Shown one piece after another: positions 9,298 to 17,595 of a stretch of 64,000 bases of DNA. The DNA is taken from positions 1-64,000 of the forward strand of contig NZ_FOJN01000011.1 of the NCBI RefSeq assembly GCF_900111805.1, in the 5' to 3' direction. A program made the position numbers and the translations under genes. Source of the DNA: Rhodococcoides kroppenstedtii. Lineage in GTDB: Bacteria > Actinomycetota > Actinomycetes > Mycobacteriales > Mycobacteriaceae. Every line of letters starts with the position of its first letter. The stretch's first letter is position 1. Under the pieces are notes generated by a model that worked only from the letters and a program-made list of their open reading frames with translations, ran no database searches and was not told the DNA's origin.

Positions 9298-11025
9298 TCA
9301 GGAGAGCCGCTCCTCGCCCAGACCGAGTCGCTCGGGAGCGTGCATGGCGGACATGATGCGACCGATCCCGGCCGGCACGGTCCGCCGCGTCAGCACCGAC
9401 ACCGCCACCATCACCGCAAAGGCCGTGGGCACGCTGACGGCCGCGGGGTAGTCGACGACGGCCCGCGCCCAGCCTCCCAGCACGGTGTCCGGCACTCCGC
9501 CGAGCACGGCCGCCGTGGCGGCGCCCGTCGAGAGCAGCCCGCCCACGACCAGTCCGGCCGCGGCGCCGGCGGGCGTCAGGCCTCGCCACCAGATACCGAG
9601 CACCAGCAGCGGACAGAGCGTCGAGGCCGCGACCGCGAAGACGAGCCCGACCGTGCGGGACAGGTCCAACGTCACCAGTCCCACCGACAGGGCGAGCGGC
9701 CCCGCACCAGCGACGATCGCGGCGATCCGAAAGTCCCGCACTCGTCCGCGGAGCACGTCCGTGCTCAGCACGCCGGCGATGGTCACCAACAGACCCGACG
9801 ACGTCGACAGGAACGCCGCCATCGCCCCCGCCGCCACCAGCGCGGCGAGGGCCGTGCCGACCGCCCCGCCGACCGCCGCGGACGGCAGCAGGAGCACCGC
9901 CGCGTCGGACGCCCCGGTGATGAGCAGCTGCGGGACGTACAGGCGGGAGAACACGCCGAGCAGGGTCGGGAAGAGATAGAAGAGCGAGAGCAACCCGACG
10001 ACGGTGAGGGCCGTGCGCCGCGCCGCCGGGCCGTCGGGATTGGTGTAGAAGCGCACCAGCACGTGCGGCAGACCCATCGTGCCGAGGAACGTCGCGAGGA
10101 TCAGCGAATAGACCTGATAGAGCGGGAACGGCCCGCCGAAACCGTTGCCCGGAGCCAGCCACGAGGACCCTTCGACCGGTGCGCCGGAGACCACCGGCAC
10201 CGGCGATCCGGCCGGCAGCTCCAGCGTGGTGCCCGAGGCCAGCGTGTGGTCGCCGTCCGCGAGGGTGATCGGGCCGTCGACCGCGACGTCGTCGATCGTG
10301 CCCCGCACGACGACGGGAAGGTCCGACGCCACCTGCACCACCACGTCGGTACTGATCTCGACGGTGGTGGCCGCCTCGACGGACGGCGGTGCGGGCGTGC
10401 CCATCTGGCGTGCGTCGCCCACGAAGTGGACGGCGAGGACCAGCGCCGGAACGGCGACGGCGGTGAGCTTGAGCCAGTACTGGAACGCCTGGACGAACGT
10501 CACCGACCGCATCCCGCCGCCGACGACGTTGGCGATGACGATCAGGCCGATGGCGGCCGCCCCCACCCAACTCGGCACGCCCAGAAGGATGTTCAGCGTC
10601 AGACCCGCACCCTGGAGCTGCGGGACCAGGTACAGCGCGCAGATGCCCGCGACCACCAACATCGCCAACGTGCGCACACGCCGTGACTCCAACCGGAACT
10701 CGGCGAAATCCGGCACCGTGTAGGCGCCGGACCGGCGAAGCGGCGCCGAGACGAAGAGCAGCAATCCGAGGTAGCCCGCCGTGAAACCCAGTGGGTACCA
10801 CAGCGCGTCGGCGCCGTACTTCGCGATCAATCCGGCCACGCCGAGGAACGACGCCGCCGACAGGTACTCCCCCGACACCGCGGCCGCGTTCCAGCGGGCA
10901 CCGACACTGCGGGAGGCGACGAGGAAATCCGACGTCGTCCGGGCGAGCCGCACCCCGTACACACCGACGGCGACGGTAGCGACGGCGGACGCGATCACCG
11001 CCGCCACGGTCGCGGCGCTCACCAC
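9298..11025 (-). CDS. Second SSS-family cation/monocarboxylate symporter, under LytTR two-component control
   Basis: A 575-residue sodium:solute symporter with SGEYLSAASFLGVAG, VGGGMRSVTFVQAFQYW and VRFYTNPDGPAARRT, matching the ActP-like paralog downstream. An extra loop of about 80 residues (near 200-290; VEAATTVEISTDVVVQ onward) sits between helices and is probably extracytoplasmic, an insertion the paralog has only in shorter form. The GTG start at 11025 lies one base after the stop of the small membrane gene, so both are coupled. Linkage to a LytS/LytTR pair recalls MctSR-MctP and BtsSR-BtsT, pointing to pyruvate, lactate or acetate. The substrate is inferred. Confidence 0.92.
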   Translation of the reverse strand: MVSAATVAAVIASAVATVAVGVYGVRLARTTSDFLVASRSVGARWNAAAVSGEYLSAASFLGVAGLIAKYGADALWYPLGFTAGYLGLLLFVSAPLRRSGAYTVPDFAEFRLESRRVRTLAMLVVAGICALYLVPQLQGAGLTLNILLGVPSWVGAAAIGLIVIANVVGGGMRSVTFVQAFQYWLKLTAVAVPALVLAVHFVGDARQMGTPAPPSVEAATTVEISTDVVVQVASDLPVVVRGTIDDVAVDGPITLADGDHTLASGTTLELPAGSPVPVVSGAPVEGSSWLAPGNGFGGPFPLYQVYSLILATFLGTMGLPHVLVRFYTNPDGPAARRTALTVVGLLSLFYLFPTLLGVFSRLYVPQLLITGASDAAVLLLPSAAVGGAVGTALAALVAAGAMAAFLSTSSGLLVTIAGVLSTDVLRGRVRDFRIAAIVAGAGPLALSVGLVTLDLSRTVGLVFAVAASTLCPLLVLGIWWRGLTPAGAAAGLVVGGLLSTGAATAAVLGGVPDTVLGGWARAVVDYPAAVSVPTAFAVMVAVSVLTRRTVPAGIGRIMSAMHAPERLGLGEERLS

Positions 11026-11026
11026 G

Positions 11027-11392
11027 TCAGGGCCACCGGTCGTCGACCAGGTCGGCGAACTCCTGCTCGTTGCGTCCCGCCGCCCGCACGAACGCCACCC
11101 CTACCGCGAGCAGCACGGGATAGGCCGCGACGGCGAGGATCCACCAGGGCACCCCCACACCCCACAGGCGCGCGGTCCCCGCCGCCGGCGCGACCACCCA
11201 CAGCAACGGAATCAGCCCGACGAGCAGCACCACCACCGCGGCCATGCGCAGGGCGAGCGCGAGCTGGGCACGGATCAATCCGCGCACCATCGCCTCGCCG
11301 ACGGCGGTCTGCTCCTCGACCTCCACCCGGGTGCGCACGATGCGAGCACCACGGCGCGTGGCGAGCACGACGCGTTCGCGCGGCGGCGGCAC
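11027..11392 (-). CDS. Small two-helix membrane protein, symporter partner
   Basis: A 121-residue protein with a basic N-terminus and two hydrophobic helices (AAVVVLLVGLIPLLWVV and WWILAVAAYPVLLAVGVAF), ending EFADLVDDRWP. It occupies the position that DUF485 proteins hold next to ActP-type symporters, but its sequence is different. GTG at 11392 was chosen: it follows a GGGAG ribosome site and sits one base after the regulator stop. A GTG at 11422 would overlap the regulator by 29 bases. It probably stabilises or modulates the next symporter. Confidence 0.78.
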   Translation of the reverse strand: MPPPRERVVLATRRGARIVRTRVEVEEQTAVGEAMVRGLIRAQLALALRMAAVVVLLVGLIPLLWVVAPAAGTARLWGVGVPWWILAVAAYPVLLAVGVAFVRAAGRNEQEFADLVDDRWP

Positions 11393-11393
11393 G

Positions 11394-12185
11394 TCAGCTC
11401 CCGCGACCGACGAGCGCAGCACGCGGCCCCCGCACCACGCGGTCGCGCAACTCCCGGGTGTGCCGCCGACTGACCGGCAGCTCGACGGGCGGGCACTCCC
11501 CCTGACCGCGCAGGCACACCACCACGCCGGAGCCGACCGTTCGGGTGCCGCCGATGCGAGCCACCGACACCAGGTACGAGCGGTGCACGCGCAGGAACCC
11601 GTGATCGGCCCAGCGCGCCTCCAGTGCGGACAGTGCGATGCGCACCAGATGTGTGCCCGTCGTGGTGTGCAACCGGGCGTAGTCGCCCTCCGCCTCCACC
11701 CACAGGACCGTCGACCGCGGCACCATCGTGGTCACGCCGCCCAGTTCCACCGGAATGACGTCGTCCGCGTCGGCGGCGGGCGCTGTGGAGGTGGGCCCGG
11801 GCGCGGACCCGGCACGCTCGACGATGCGGCCGACCGCCTCCGCCAACCGGGCGTCGCGAAGGGGCTTGAGCAGGTAGTCCACGGCGCCGATCTCGAACGC
11901 GGCCACTGCGCGATCGTCGTGCGCGGTGACGAACACGACGGCCGGCGGCGTCGCGAAGTTCCGCAGCACCCCGGCCAGCTCGAGACCGTCGAGACCGGGC
12001 ATGTCGATGTCGAGGAACACCGCGTCGACGGGCTCGTCCCGCAGGAGTCGCAGCGCGGTGGTCGCGTCGGACGCACCCTGCACGGCCTCGACCGACGGGT
12101 GCCGACGCAGCAGGTACAGCAACTCGTCGAGGGCGGGCCGTTCGTCGTCGACGGCGAGCAGGCGAAGTCCGTGATGGTCGGTCAC
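11394..12185 (-). CDS. LytTR-family response regulator
   Basis: A 263-residue regulator. The receiver domain (1-120) has the acidic pair D13/D14, phospho-acceptor D59 in VFLDIDMPG and Lys near 107 in YLLKPL. The C-terminal LytTR DNA-binding domain (about 145-245) shows WVEAEGDYARLHT and FLRVHRSYLVSVARI. It should be phosphorylated by the LytS-like kinase encoded two genes upstream and activate the coupled symporter genes downstream. The start is GTG at 12185; 81 bases separate it from the preceding membrane gene. Confidence 0.93.
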   Translation of the reverse strand: MTDHHGLRLLAVDDERPALDELLYLLRRHPSVEAVQGASDATTALRLLRDEPVDAVFLDIDMPGLDGLELAGVLRNFATPPAVVFVTAHDDRAVAAFEIGAVDYLLKPLRDARLAEAVGRIVERAGSAPGPTSTAPAADADDVIPVELGGVTTMVPRSTVLWVEAEGDYARLHTTTGTHLVRIALSALEARWADHGFLRVHRSYLVSVARIGGTRTVGSGVVVCLRGQGECPPVELPVSRRHTRELRDRVVRGPRAALVGRGS

Positions 12186-12266
12186 AATGCGTCGATCGTG
12201 CCATGTCCTCTCGTACCGAGTGAGTGACTCGGCGGGTTTGCCGTGCGCGCTCGGACGGTCGGCGGA

Positions 12267-13358
12267 TCAGGGCGCGCGACGACCCAGCAGGGCAATGCCG
12301 ATTCCGGCGACCAGGACGGTCCCGACGACAATGCCCAGCGGCAGCACGACGTCGCCGAGCAGCGAGGTGGTCGGGGCGTCGAGTGGGGTGTAGGCCGTCC
12401 ACCCGACGTCGCGGACGGCGGGAACGGAGACCGCGAGCGGGACGGCCAGGCCGAGCGCCCATCCTGTCGCCGTCGGCGTGCGCACGACCGAGGCGAACAG
12501 GAAGGCCGCCGCCGCGGGGAGCACCAGCAGGCCCGCGACGAACCAGAGGTTGTCCCACGGCGGGCCGTCGGCAAGCGAGGTCAGGCAGACGAGGACGAGC
12601 ACCCCGATACCGACACTCGGACGCGGCCACCGCCGGCCCAGCGCCGCCCCGAGCACGATCAGTGCCAGCAGCACGACGATGCTGCCGATCGTCCATGCCG
12701 GGCCGGCCGCGACGTCGATCGCGACACCGGCCGCCGTCGACGCTGCTGCGAGCACCGCCGTGCCCGCCAGGATCGGCACGACGACACGGCCCGGAATCGG
12801 AGTGGATCGTCGGTCGGGAGCCGCCGGAAGGTCCGACCGCAGCGTCGTCCACACCCACGCCACCGCGGTCAGCGCGGCCACAATCGGCACGACGACGGGC
12901 GTCGGCTGTTCGGAGGCGAGGACGTACTCGGCGTAGCGGCCCGGGACCTCGCGTCGGCCGGGGTCCAGGCTCTCGACGAGTCCCCCGACGAACAGCCCGC
13001 CGACGGTCGCTGCGGCGAGCCAGGCGCGCCGAGCGGACGTCGCCCCGGCCAGGACCGACGCCGCGCCCAGCAGTACGCCGCCGGCAATCGTGCCGATCGG
13101 CACCGCCATGTCCGGAGACGCGGCCAGGAGCGACGCTCCGGCCGTCAGTGCTGCGCCGATCCCGGTCGCACTCGCCAGCGCCGCCCGCCGGACGAGTGCA
13201 GCCACCACACCGGCGGCGATCACGGCGCCCGCGAGGACGACGACACCCGAGTCCACCCCGCCGATCGATCCGGCGGCGACGACTCCAGTCGTCGGCTCCC
13301 GCGTCAGCAGAACGGCCGCGAGGAATCCGGACAGGACGAGGGCGACCGTCGCTCTCAC
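12267..13358 (-). CDS. Polytopic membrane protein of unknown function between kinase and regulator
   Basis: A 363-residue protein made almost wholly of hydrophobic helices (about ten), beginning with a signal-like helix RATVALVLSGFLAAVLL. No recognised catalytic motif or family was found. Its GTG start overlaps the kinase stop by 4 bases (GTGA), so it is translated with the kinase, and the regulator follows 81 bases later. That fixed position between the halves of a two-component system suggests a sensing accessory or a membrane partner of the kinase. This is inference from context only. Confidence 0.72.
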   Translation of the reverse strand: MRATVALVLSGFLAAVLLTREPTTGVVAAGSIGGVDSGVVVLAGAVIAAGVVAALVRRAALASATGIGAALTAGASLLAASPDMAVPIGTIAGGVLLGAASVLAGATSARRAWLAAATVGGLFVGGLVESLDPGRREVPGRYAEYVLASEQPTPVVVPIVAALTAVAWVWTTLRSDLPAAPDRRSTPIPGRVVVPILAGTAVLAAASTAAGVAIDVAAGPAWTIGSIVVLLALIVLGAALGRRWPRPSVGIGVLVLVCLTSLADGPPWDNLWFVAGLLVLPAAAAFLFASVVRTPTATGWALGLAVPLAVSVPAVRDVGWTAYTPLDAPTTSLLGDVVLPLGIVVGTVLVAGIGIALLGRRAP

Positions 13359-14509
13359 GCGCGCACCCCGGGACGGAACTTCGGCACTCGCATGCTCACC
13401 TTCGTCCCGGCGTCGGGCGCCGTCTCCACGACCAGGCCGTAGTCGTTGCCGAAGGCCGCGCGCAGCCGGTCGTCGACGTTGGACAGGCCCACGTGCACAC
13501 CGTCCGCGGCACCGAGGTCGCCCGAGCGCAGAAGTTCGGGATCCATGCCCACCCCGTCGTCCTCGACGCTGATCGCGGCGTCCGTGCCGGCGTCGGCGGC
13601 GACGATGGTGATGCGCCCTCGCCCGCGTCCGGCCACACCGTGCCGCACGGCGTTCTCCACCAGCGGCTGCAACGCGAGGAACGGCACGACGACGCCCAGG
13701 ACCTCCGGCGCGATCTGCAGAGTCACGTCGAGCGAGTCACCGAAGCGGGCGCGCTCGAGGGTGAGGTAGCGATCGATGTTGCGCAGTTCGTCCGCCAACA
13801 CGGTGTATTCACCGGCGGAGCGGAAGGAGTAGCGGGTGAAGTCGGCGAACTCGAGCACCAGCTCGCGTGCGCGATCCGGATCGGTCCGGACGAACGACGC
13901 CACCGTGGTCAGGGCGTTGTAGATGAAGTGCGGGCTGATCTGCGCCCGCAGCGCGCGGACCTCGGCGCGGTCGAGGCGCGCCCGGCCGGCGTCCAGCTCG
14001 GCCAGTTCGAGCTGCTCGCCCACGTAGCGCGCCACCTCGGTGCAGACGCCGAGGAGGCCCGGTCCCGGTTCGGCCGCCGTCACGACGCCCAGCACGCACA
14101 CCACCCCGGCCGACTCGGTGAGCACCGGCTGGACGACGACGGACCGCGTGGTTCGTCGGACCAACACCCGACGTTCGGTGTCGATCGCCCGACGTGCGGT
14201 GGTCGGGAAGTCCGAGGTCTCCTCGTCGGCCGGCCCGTTCAGCGCCAGCACCGTGCCGTCCGGGCCGGCGACGATCACCGCGTGGGCGCCGGTCAGGGTG
14301 CGCAGGTGGGGCGCCGCGTCGGCGGCGGAATCGGCGTCGAGTCCGCGGCGCAGCGGGCGCGCGGCGGACGACGCTGTGGACAGGGCCGCGTGGACGGCGC
14401 GTTCGGTGGTCGTGGTGAGCGGCCGCGTTCCTCGCCGCGTGATGACGACGACGGCGGCGACCACCGCCGCGACGATCGCGACGAGCACCACCGCCGTCGT
14501 CGCGGTCAC
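13355..14509 (-). CDS. LytS/YehU-type sensor histidine kinase
   Basis: A 384-residue kinase with one N-terminal membrane helix (about 5-23), a region resembling a GAF sensor (about 60-160, with AVIVAGPDGTVLALNG), and the His_kinase/LytS motif ISPHFIYNALTT near residue 193 with the phospho-accepting His. The ATPase end shows LQPLVENAVRHG and SVEDDGVGMD. The partner is the LytTR regulator at 11394. Its GTG start overlaps the lipase stop by 4 bases. Unlike LytS it lacks a multi-helix 5TM sensor domain, so the signal may come through the GAF-like region or the adjacent membrane protein. Confidence 0.92.
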   Translation of the reverse strand: MTATTAVVLVAIVAAVVAAVVVITRRGTRPLTTTTERAVHAALSTASSAARPLRRGLDADSAADAAPHLRTLTGAHAVIVAGPDGTVLALNGPADEETSDFPTTARRAIDTERRVLVRRTTRSVVVQPVLTESAGVVCVLGVVTAAEPGPGLLGVCTEVARYVGEQLELAELDAGRARLDRAEVRALRAQISPHFIYNALTTVASFVRTDPDRARELVLEFADFTRYSFRSAGEYTVLADELRNIDRYLTLERARFGDSLDVTLQIAPEVLGVVVPFLALQPLVENAVRHGVAGRGRGRITIVAADAGTDAAISVEDDGVGMDPELLRSGDLGAADGVHVGLSNVDDRLRAAFGNDYGLVVETAPDAGTKVSMRVPKFRPGVRA

Positions 14510-15729
14510 GAGAGCAGGTCACACGTGTTCGCCGACGGCGTCCCGACGAAGCGGTCGGTCACCCACGACACCGCCTCGTCGGTGGCGGCGGAATCGGCGT
14601 GGCCCTGATCGGGTCGGAAGCGGAAGTCCAGACGGTCACCCCCCGCGCACGCGGCACGCGACGCCTCCTCGGTCCACTCGGGTTCGATGAGATTGTCCCG
14701 GCCGCCGACCAGCACCATCATCGGGGCGGTGGCACCGGACTGCGGAAGTGCGTTGCGACCCAACCACTCCCGCATGGCGGCGTAGGCCTCCGGCGAACTC
14801 GGGCGAACGTCGTCGGGACCGATGGCGGCCACGGCCGTCAGCTTCTCGGCAGCGAGCGGACCGGTGCAGGCGAGCAGGACGTCCTTGCCCGCGAGCAGCC
14901 CACCGGAGAGGAAGTCCGAGTCCCGGAATTGCGGGTAGGACACCAGGAATCCCTCGACGACGAACGGCAGGATCCCGCGCTGCGGCAGCGTGAGGTCGCC
15001 GAGCCCCTCCGGCGGGGCGATCGCACGGAGGTCGGCCGCGGGAGAGAGGTTCGCCGTCCCCACCAGCTCGAGGCCGTCGCCGTACGTGGCGGCCATCTCG
15101 TTGGCCGCCCACGAGGCCTGTCCACCCTGCGAGACGCCGACGGCCGCCCAGCGAGTCCCGGTGCCGGGCACCACGTTCCGCGCCGCACGCACCGCGTCGA
15201 TGACGTCGTACCCGGCGGAGGGCGCATCGAGGTAGGGATGCGGTCCGGGGCTGCCGAGTCCCTGGTAGTCGCTCACGGTCACCACGGCGCCGCGCTCGAG
15301 GAACGGCGTCACCATGCCGATGGCGCCCAACAGGTTCGGGTACAGGGACGGCGCGCACTCGTCCGTCACGCCGGTGGTGCCGTGCGCGACGGACACCACG
15401 GGCCATCCGCCCGCGGGGGGCAGACCACCGGGGACGAAGACGGTGCCCGTGACGTCCACGCCGCTGCCGTCGATCCCGAAGGTCGACCGATAGGTGATGC
15501 GATGCGCGGTGGCGCCCAGCGCCGTGACGCTCTGATCGACCTGACCCAGCACCACGTCGGAGGTGACGGCTCCGCGCTCGTCACCCTGCGGCGCAGGAGT
15601 GGTGGGGGCGGCCGTGGTCGTGCCGGAGGACGACCCGGCGGCGGACGACGACGTCGAATCCGCCCCGCATCCCGCCACGGCCAGCACCGCGGCCGCCGCG
15701 ATCGTCCCGAACGTCCGGCGGTACCGCAC
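14506..15729 (-). CDS. Secreted lipoprotein lipase / alpha-beta hydrolase
   Basis: A 407-residue hydrolase of the secretory lipase type. The N-terminus has a basic start, a hydrophobic stretch and a lipobox (AVAGC), then a Ser/Thr-rich linker, so it should be a lipid-anchored exported protein. The nucleophile motif is GVSQGG (VGVSQGGQASWAA), with VSVAHGTTGV as oxyanion region. An Asp in VGGRDNLIEP and a His in DQGHADS probably complete the triad. GTG at 15729 lies five bases after the antiporter stop, and its stop overlaps the kinase start. It could release fatty acids or short acids for the linked transport system. Confidence 0.88.
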   Translation of the reverse strand: MRYRRTFGTIAAAAVLAVAGCGADSTSSSAAGSSSGTTTAAPTTPAPQGDERGAVTSDVVLGQVDQSVTALGATAHRITYRSTFGIDGSGVDVTGTVFVPGGLPPAGGWPVVSVAHGTTGVTDECAPSLYPNLLGAIGMVTPFLERGAVVTVSDYQGLGSPGPHPYLDAPSAGYDVIDAVRAARNVVPGTGTRWAAVGVSQGGQASWAANEMAATYGDGLELVGTANLSPAADLRAIAPPEGLGDLTLPQRGILPFVVEGFLVSYPQFRDSDFLSGGLLAGKDVLLACTGPLAAEKLTAVAAIGPDDVRPSSPEAYAAMREWLGRNALPQSGATAPMMVLVGGRDNLIEPEWTEEASRAACAGGDRLDFRFRPDQGHADSAATDEAVSWVTDRFVGTPSANTCDLLS

Positions 15730-15734
15730 TTCCG

Positions 15735-17360
15735 TCAGCCCCTCTCGGTGGTGAATCGCTGCAACCGGGTCTCGGTGGCCGCCTGCTCGATGTCGAGCCC
15801 GTCCAACACGGTACGCAACACCTCGTCGTCCAGTTCGCCGCGATCCCGCGCGTCGAGCAACGCCTCGCGCTGACGGACCAGCACCGTCCGTCGCCAGCGA
15901 TCGAACGCGGCGCTGGTGGCCGAGAACCGGTCCGCGGGCTGCTCCTCGTCCTCCGTCTCGTCGGCCTCGAGGCGGGCGAGGGTGACCCGTCGCACGCGGT
16001 CGACCACGCCCTCGGCGTCGGTGCCCTTCAGCGATCGCCGTGCCTCGTCGAGGCAGTCGACGACGGCCCGTCGGGAGATGCGGCGCGCCAGGGCGCGTTG
16101 CTCCTCGACGTACCGGATCTCGGCGGGGTCGGCGATGTCGAGGCGCCGGATGACCATCGGCAGGGTGATGCCCTGGATCAGCAGGGTCCCCACCGCCACG
16201 GTGAACGCGATGGCGGAGATGACACCGCGGCCGGGAAAGTCCGCGCCCGAGGCGGTCACGAACGGCACACCGGCCGCCGCCGCCAGGGTGACCACCCCGC
16301 GCATGCCGGCCCAGGACAGCACCAGGGTCTGCGTCCAACTCAGCTCGGAGTGCGGTCGAGACCGAATCCTGCCCACCACCCGTCGCAACGCGGTGCCGAC
16401 GAACAGCGCGAGGGGCCGGACCGCCATGACCAGGAGCAACACGAGCAGGCCGTAGAGGAAGACGTGATGGACGGGGAGTCCTTCCCCGCGCAGATCGTCG
16501 ACGACGAACTTCAGCTGCAGACCCATGTACGCGAACACGAACGTCTCGAGCACCAGGTCCAGCGTCCGCCACACGTGCCGTTCCTGGATGCGGGTGGGGA
16601 TGGCGTCGGAACTGCGCGCCGACCCCAGAACGAATCCCGCCGTGACGACGGCGAGCACACCGGAGGAGTGCACCTGCTCCGCCGCGAGGTATGCCGCGAA
16701 GGGAACGATGATGCCCAGGACGGTCTCGAGGGCGCTGTCGGCCAGATGCCGACGCACGAAGCGCACGACCCGCCCGACGATCCACCCGACTCCGATACCC
16801 GCGGCCACCTCGTAGGCGAAGAACAACACCGGCGGTTCGAGGTCGATGCGATTGCCCGTCACGGACGCGACGGCGATGGTGAACAGCGTCAGCGCGGCGG
16901 CGTCGTTGACCAGCGACTCCCCCGTGAGAATGGACATCATGCGGTGCGGGAGGCCGAGCCGCCGCCCGACGGCCACGGCCGACACTGCGTCGGGAGGCGC
17001 GACCACCGCCCCCAGGACCAGGGCGGCGCCCAGCGTGAGTTCGGGAACCAACCAGGACGAGAAAAAGCCGACCGCGACGGTGGTGATCACCACCAGGCCG
17101 ACGCCGAGTCGCACGATCGCCCGCAGGTTGCGACGGAAGGACGCGAAGGAGAAGTCGATCGCCGCCGAGTACAACAACGGCGGAAGGATCACGCCCAGAA
17201 GCAGTTCCGGGTCCAGAGCCGGCCGCGGCAGGCCGGGGACGAACGAGGCGACCGAGCCCACCGCCACCAGGACCAGCGGCGCCTGGAGGTCGAGCCGACG
17301 CGCGAAACCCGCGACGACGACGGCACCCGCGACCACGAGAAGCAGGAGCCAGCCGTCCAT
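15735..17360 (-). CDS. CPA1-family Na+/H+ antiporter
   Basis: A 541-residue NhaP-type antiporter that exchanges Na+ (or K+) for protons. About 12 membrane segments fill residues 1-410. The motif ILTGESLVNDAAALTLF carries the Asp-bearing ion site of CPA1 proteins, and VVAPPDAVSAVAVGRRL precedes it. A 120-residue charged C-terminal tail (IRYVEEQRALARRISRR onward) is likely regulatory. ATG at 17360. Coupling to the lipase and two-component genes downstream suggests a joint response of membrane energetics and carbon uptake, but that is only inferred. Confidence 0.93.
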   Translation of the reverse strand: MDGWLLLLVVAGAVVVAGFARRLDLQAPLVLVAVGSVASFVPGLPRPALDPELLLGVILPPLLYSAAIDFSFASFRRNLRAIVRLGVGLVVITTVAVGFFSSWLVPELTLGAALVLGAVVAPPDAVSAVAVGRRLGLPHRMMSILTGESLVNDAAALTLFTIAVASVTGNRIDLEPPVLFFAYEVAAGIGVGWIVGRVVRFVRRHLADSALETVLGIIVPFAAYLAAEQVHSSGVLAVVTAGFVLGSARSSDAIPTRIQERHVWRTLDLVLETFVFAYMGLQLKFVVDDLRGEGLPVHHVFLYGLLVLLLVMAVRPLALFVGTALRRVVGRIRSRPHSELSWTQTLVLSWAGMRGVVTLAAAAGVPFVTASGADFPGRGVISAIAFTVAVGTLLIQGITLPMVIRRLDIADPAEIRYVEEQRALARRISRRAVVDCLDEARRSLKGTDAEGVVDRVRRVTLARLEADETEDEEQPADRFSATSAAFDRWRRTVLVRQREALLDARDRGELDDEVLRTVLDGLDIEQAATETRLQRFTTERG

Positions 17361-17396
17361 GCGGATCGACTACCCGAGCGCCGGTGATCTACCGGG

Positions 17397-17585
17397 TCAC
17401 TTGTCCGGGATCGCCTTCTTCGCGGCGTCCTGCACCTTGTCGATCTGCTGGGCGTACTTGCCGCCGGTCTTCTTGTCCGCGAAATCGGCGGCCTTGTCCA
17501 CGGCCTGCTCGATCTTGTCGGAGTTCTGCGCAGCGGCCTGCTTGCCCTTGCCGATCAGCTTCTTCAACTCGTCCGCGAATGCCAT
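17397..17585 (-). CDS. MT0933-family antitoxin
   Basis: A 62-residue, Lys/Asp-rich, largely helical protein: MAFADELKKLIGKGKQ, then DKAADFADKKTGGKY and VQDAAKKAIPDK. The segment DKKTGGKYAQQIDKVQDAAK is the hallmark of the MT0933 antitoxin family (Rv0909 of M. tuberculosis). In mycobacteria its toxin Rv0910 is the adjacent gene; here the Rv0910-like gene is at 6631, 10 kb away, with many genes between. It lies 10 bases downstream of the metallo-hydrolase gene. Confidence 0.9.
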   Translation of the reverse strand: MAFADELKKLIGKGKQAAAQNSDKIEQAVDKAADFADKKTGGKYAQQIDKVQDAAKKAIPDK

Positions 17586-17595
17586 GGCGCCCAGT

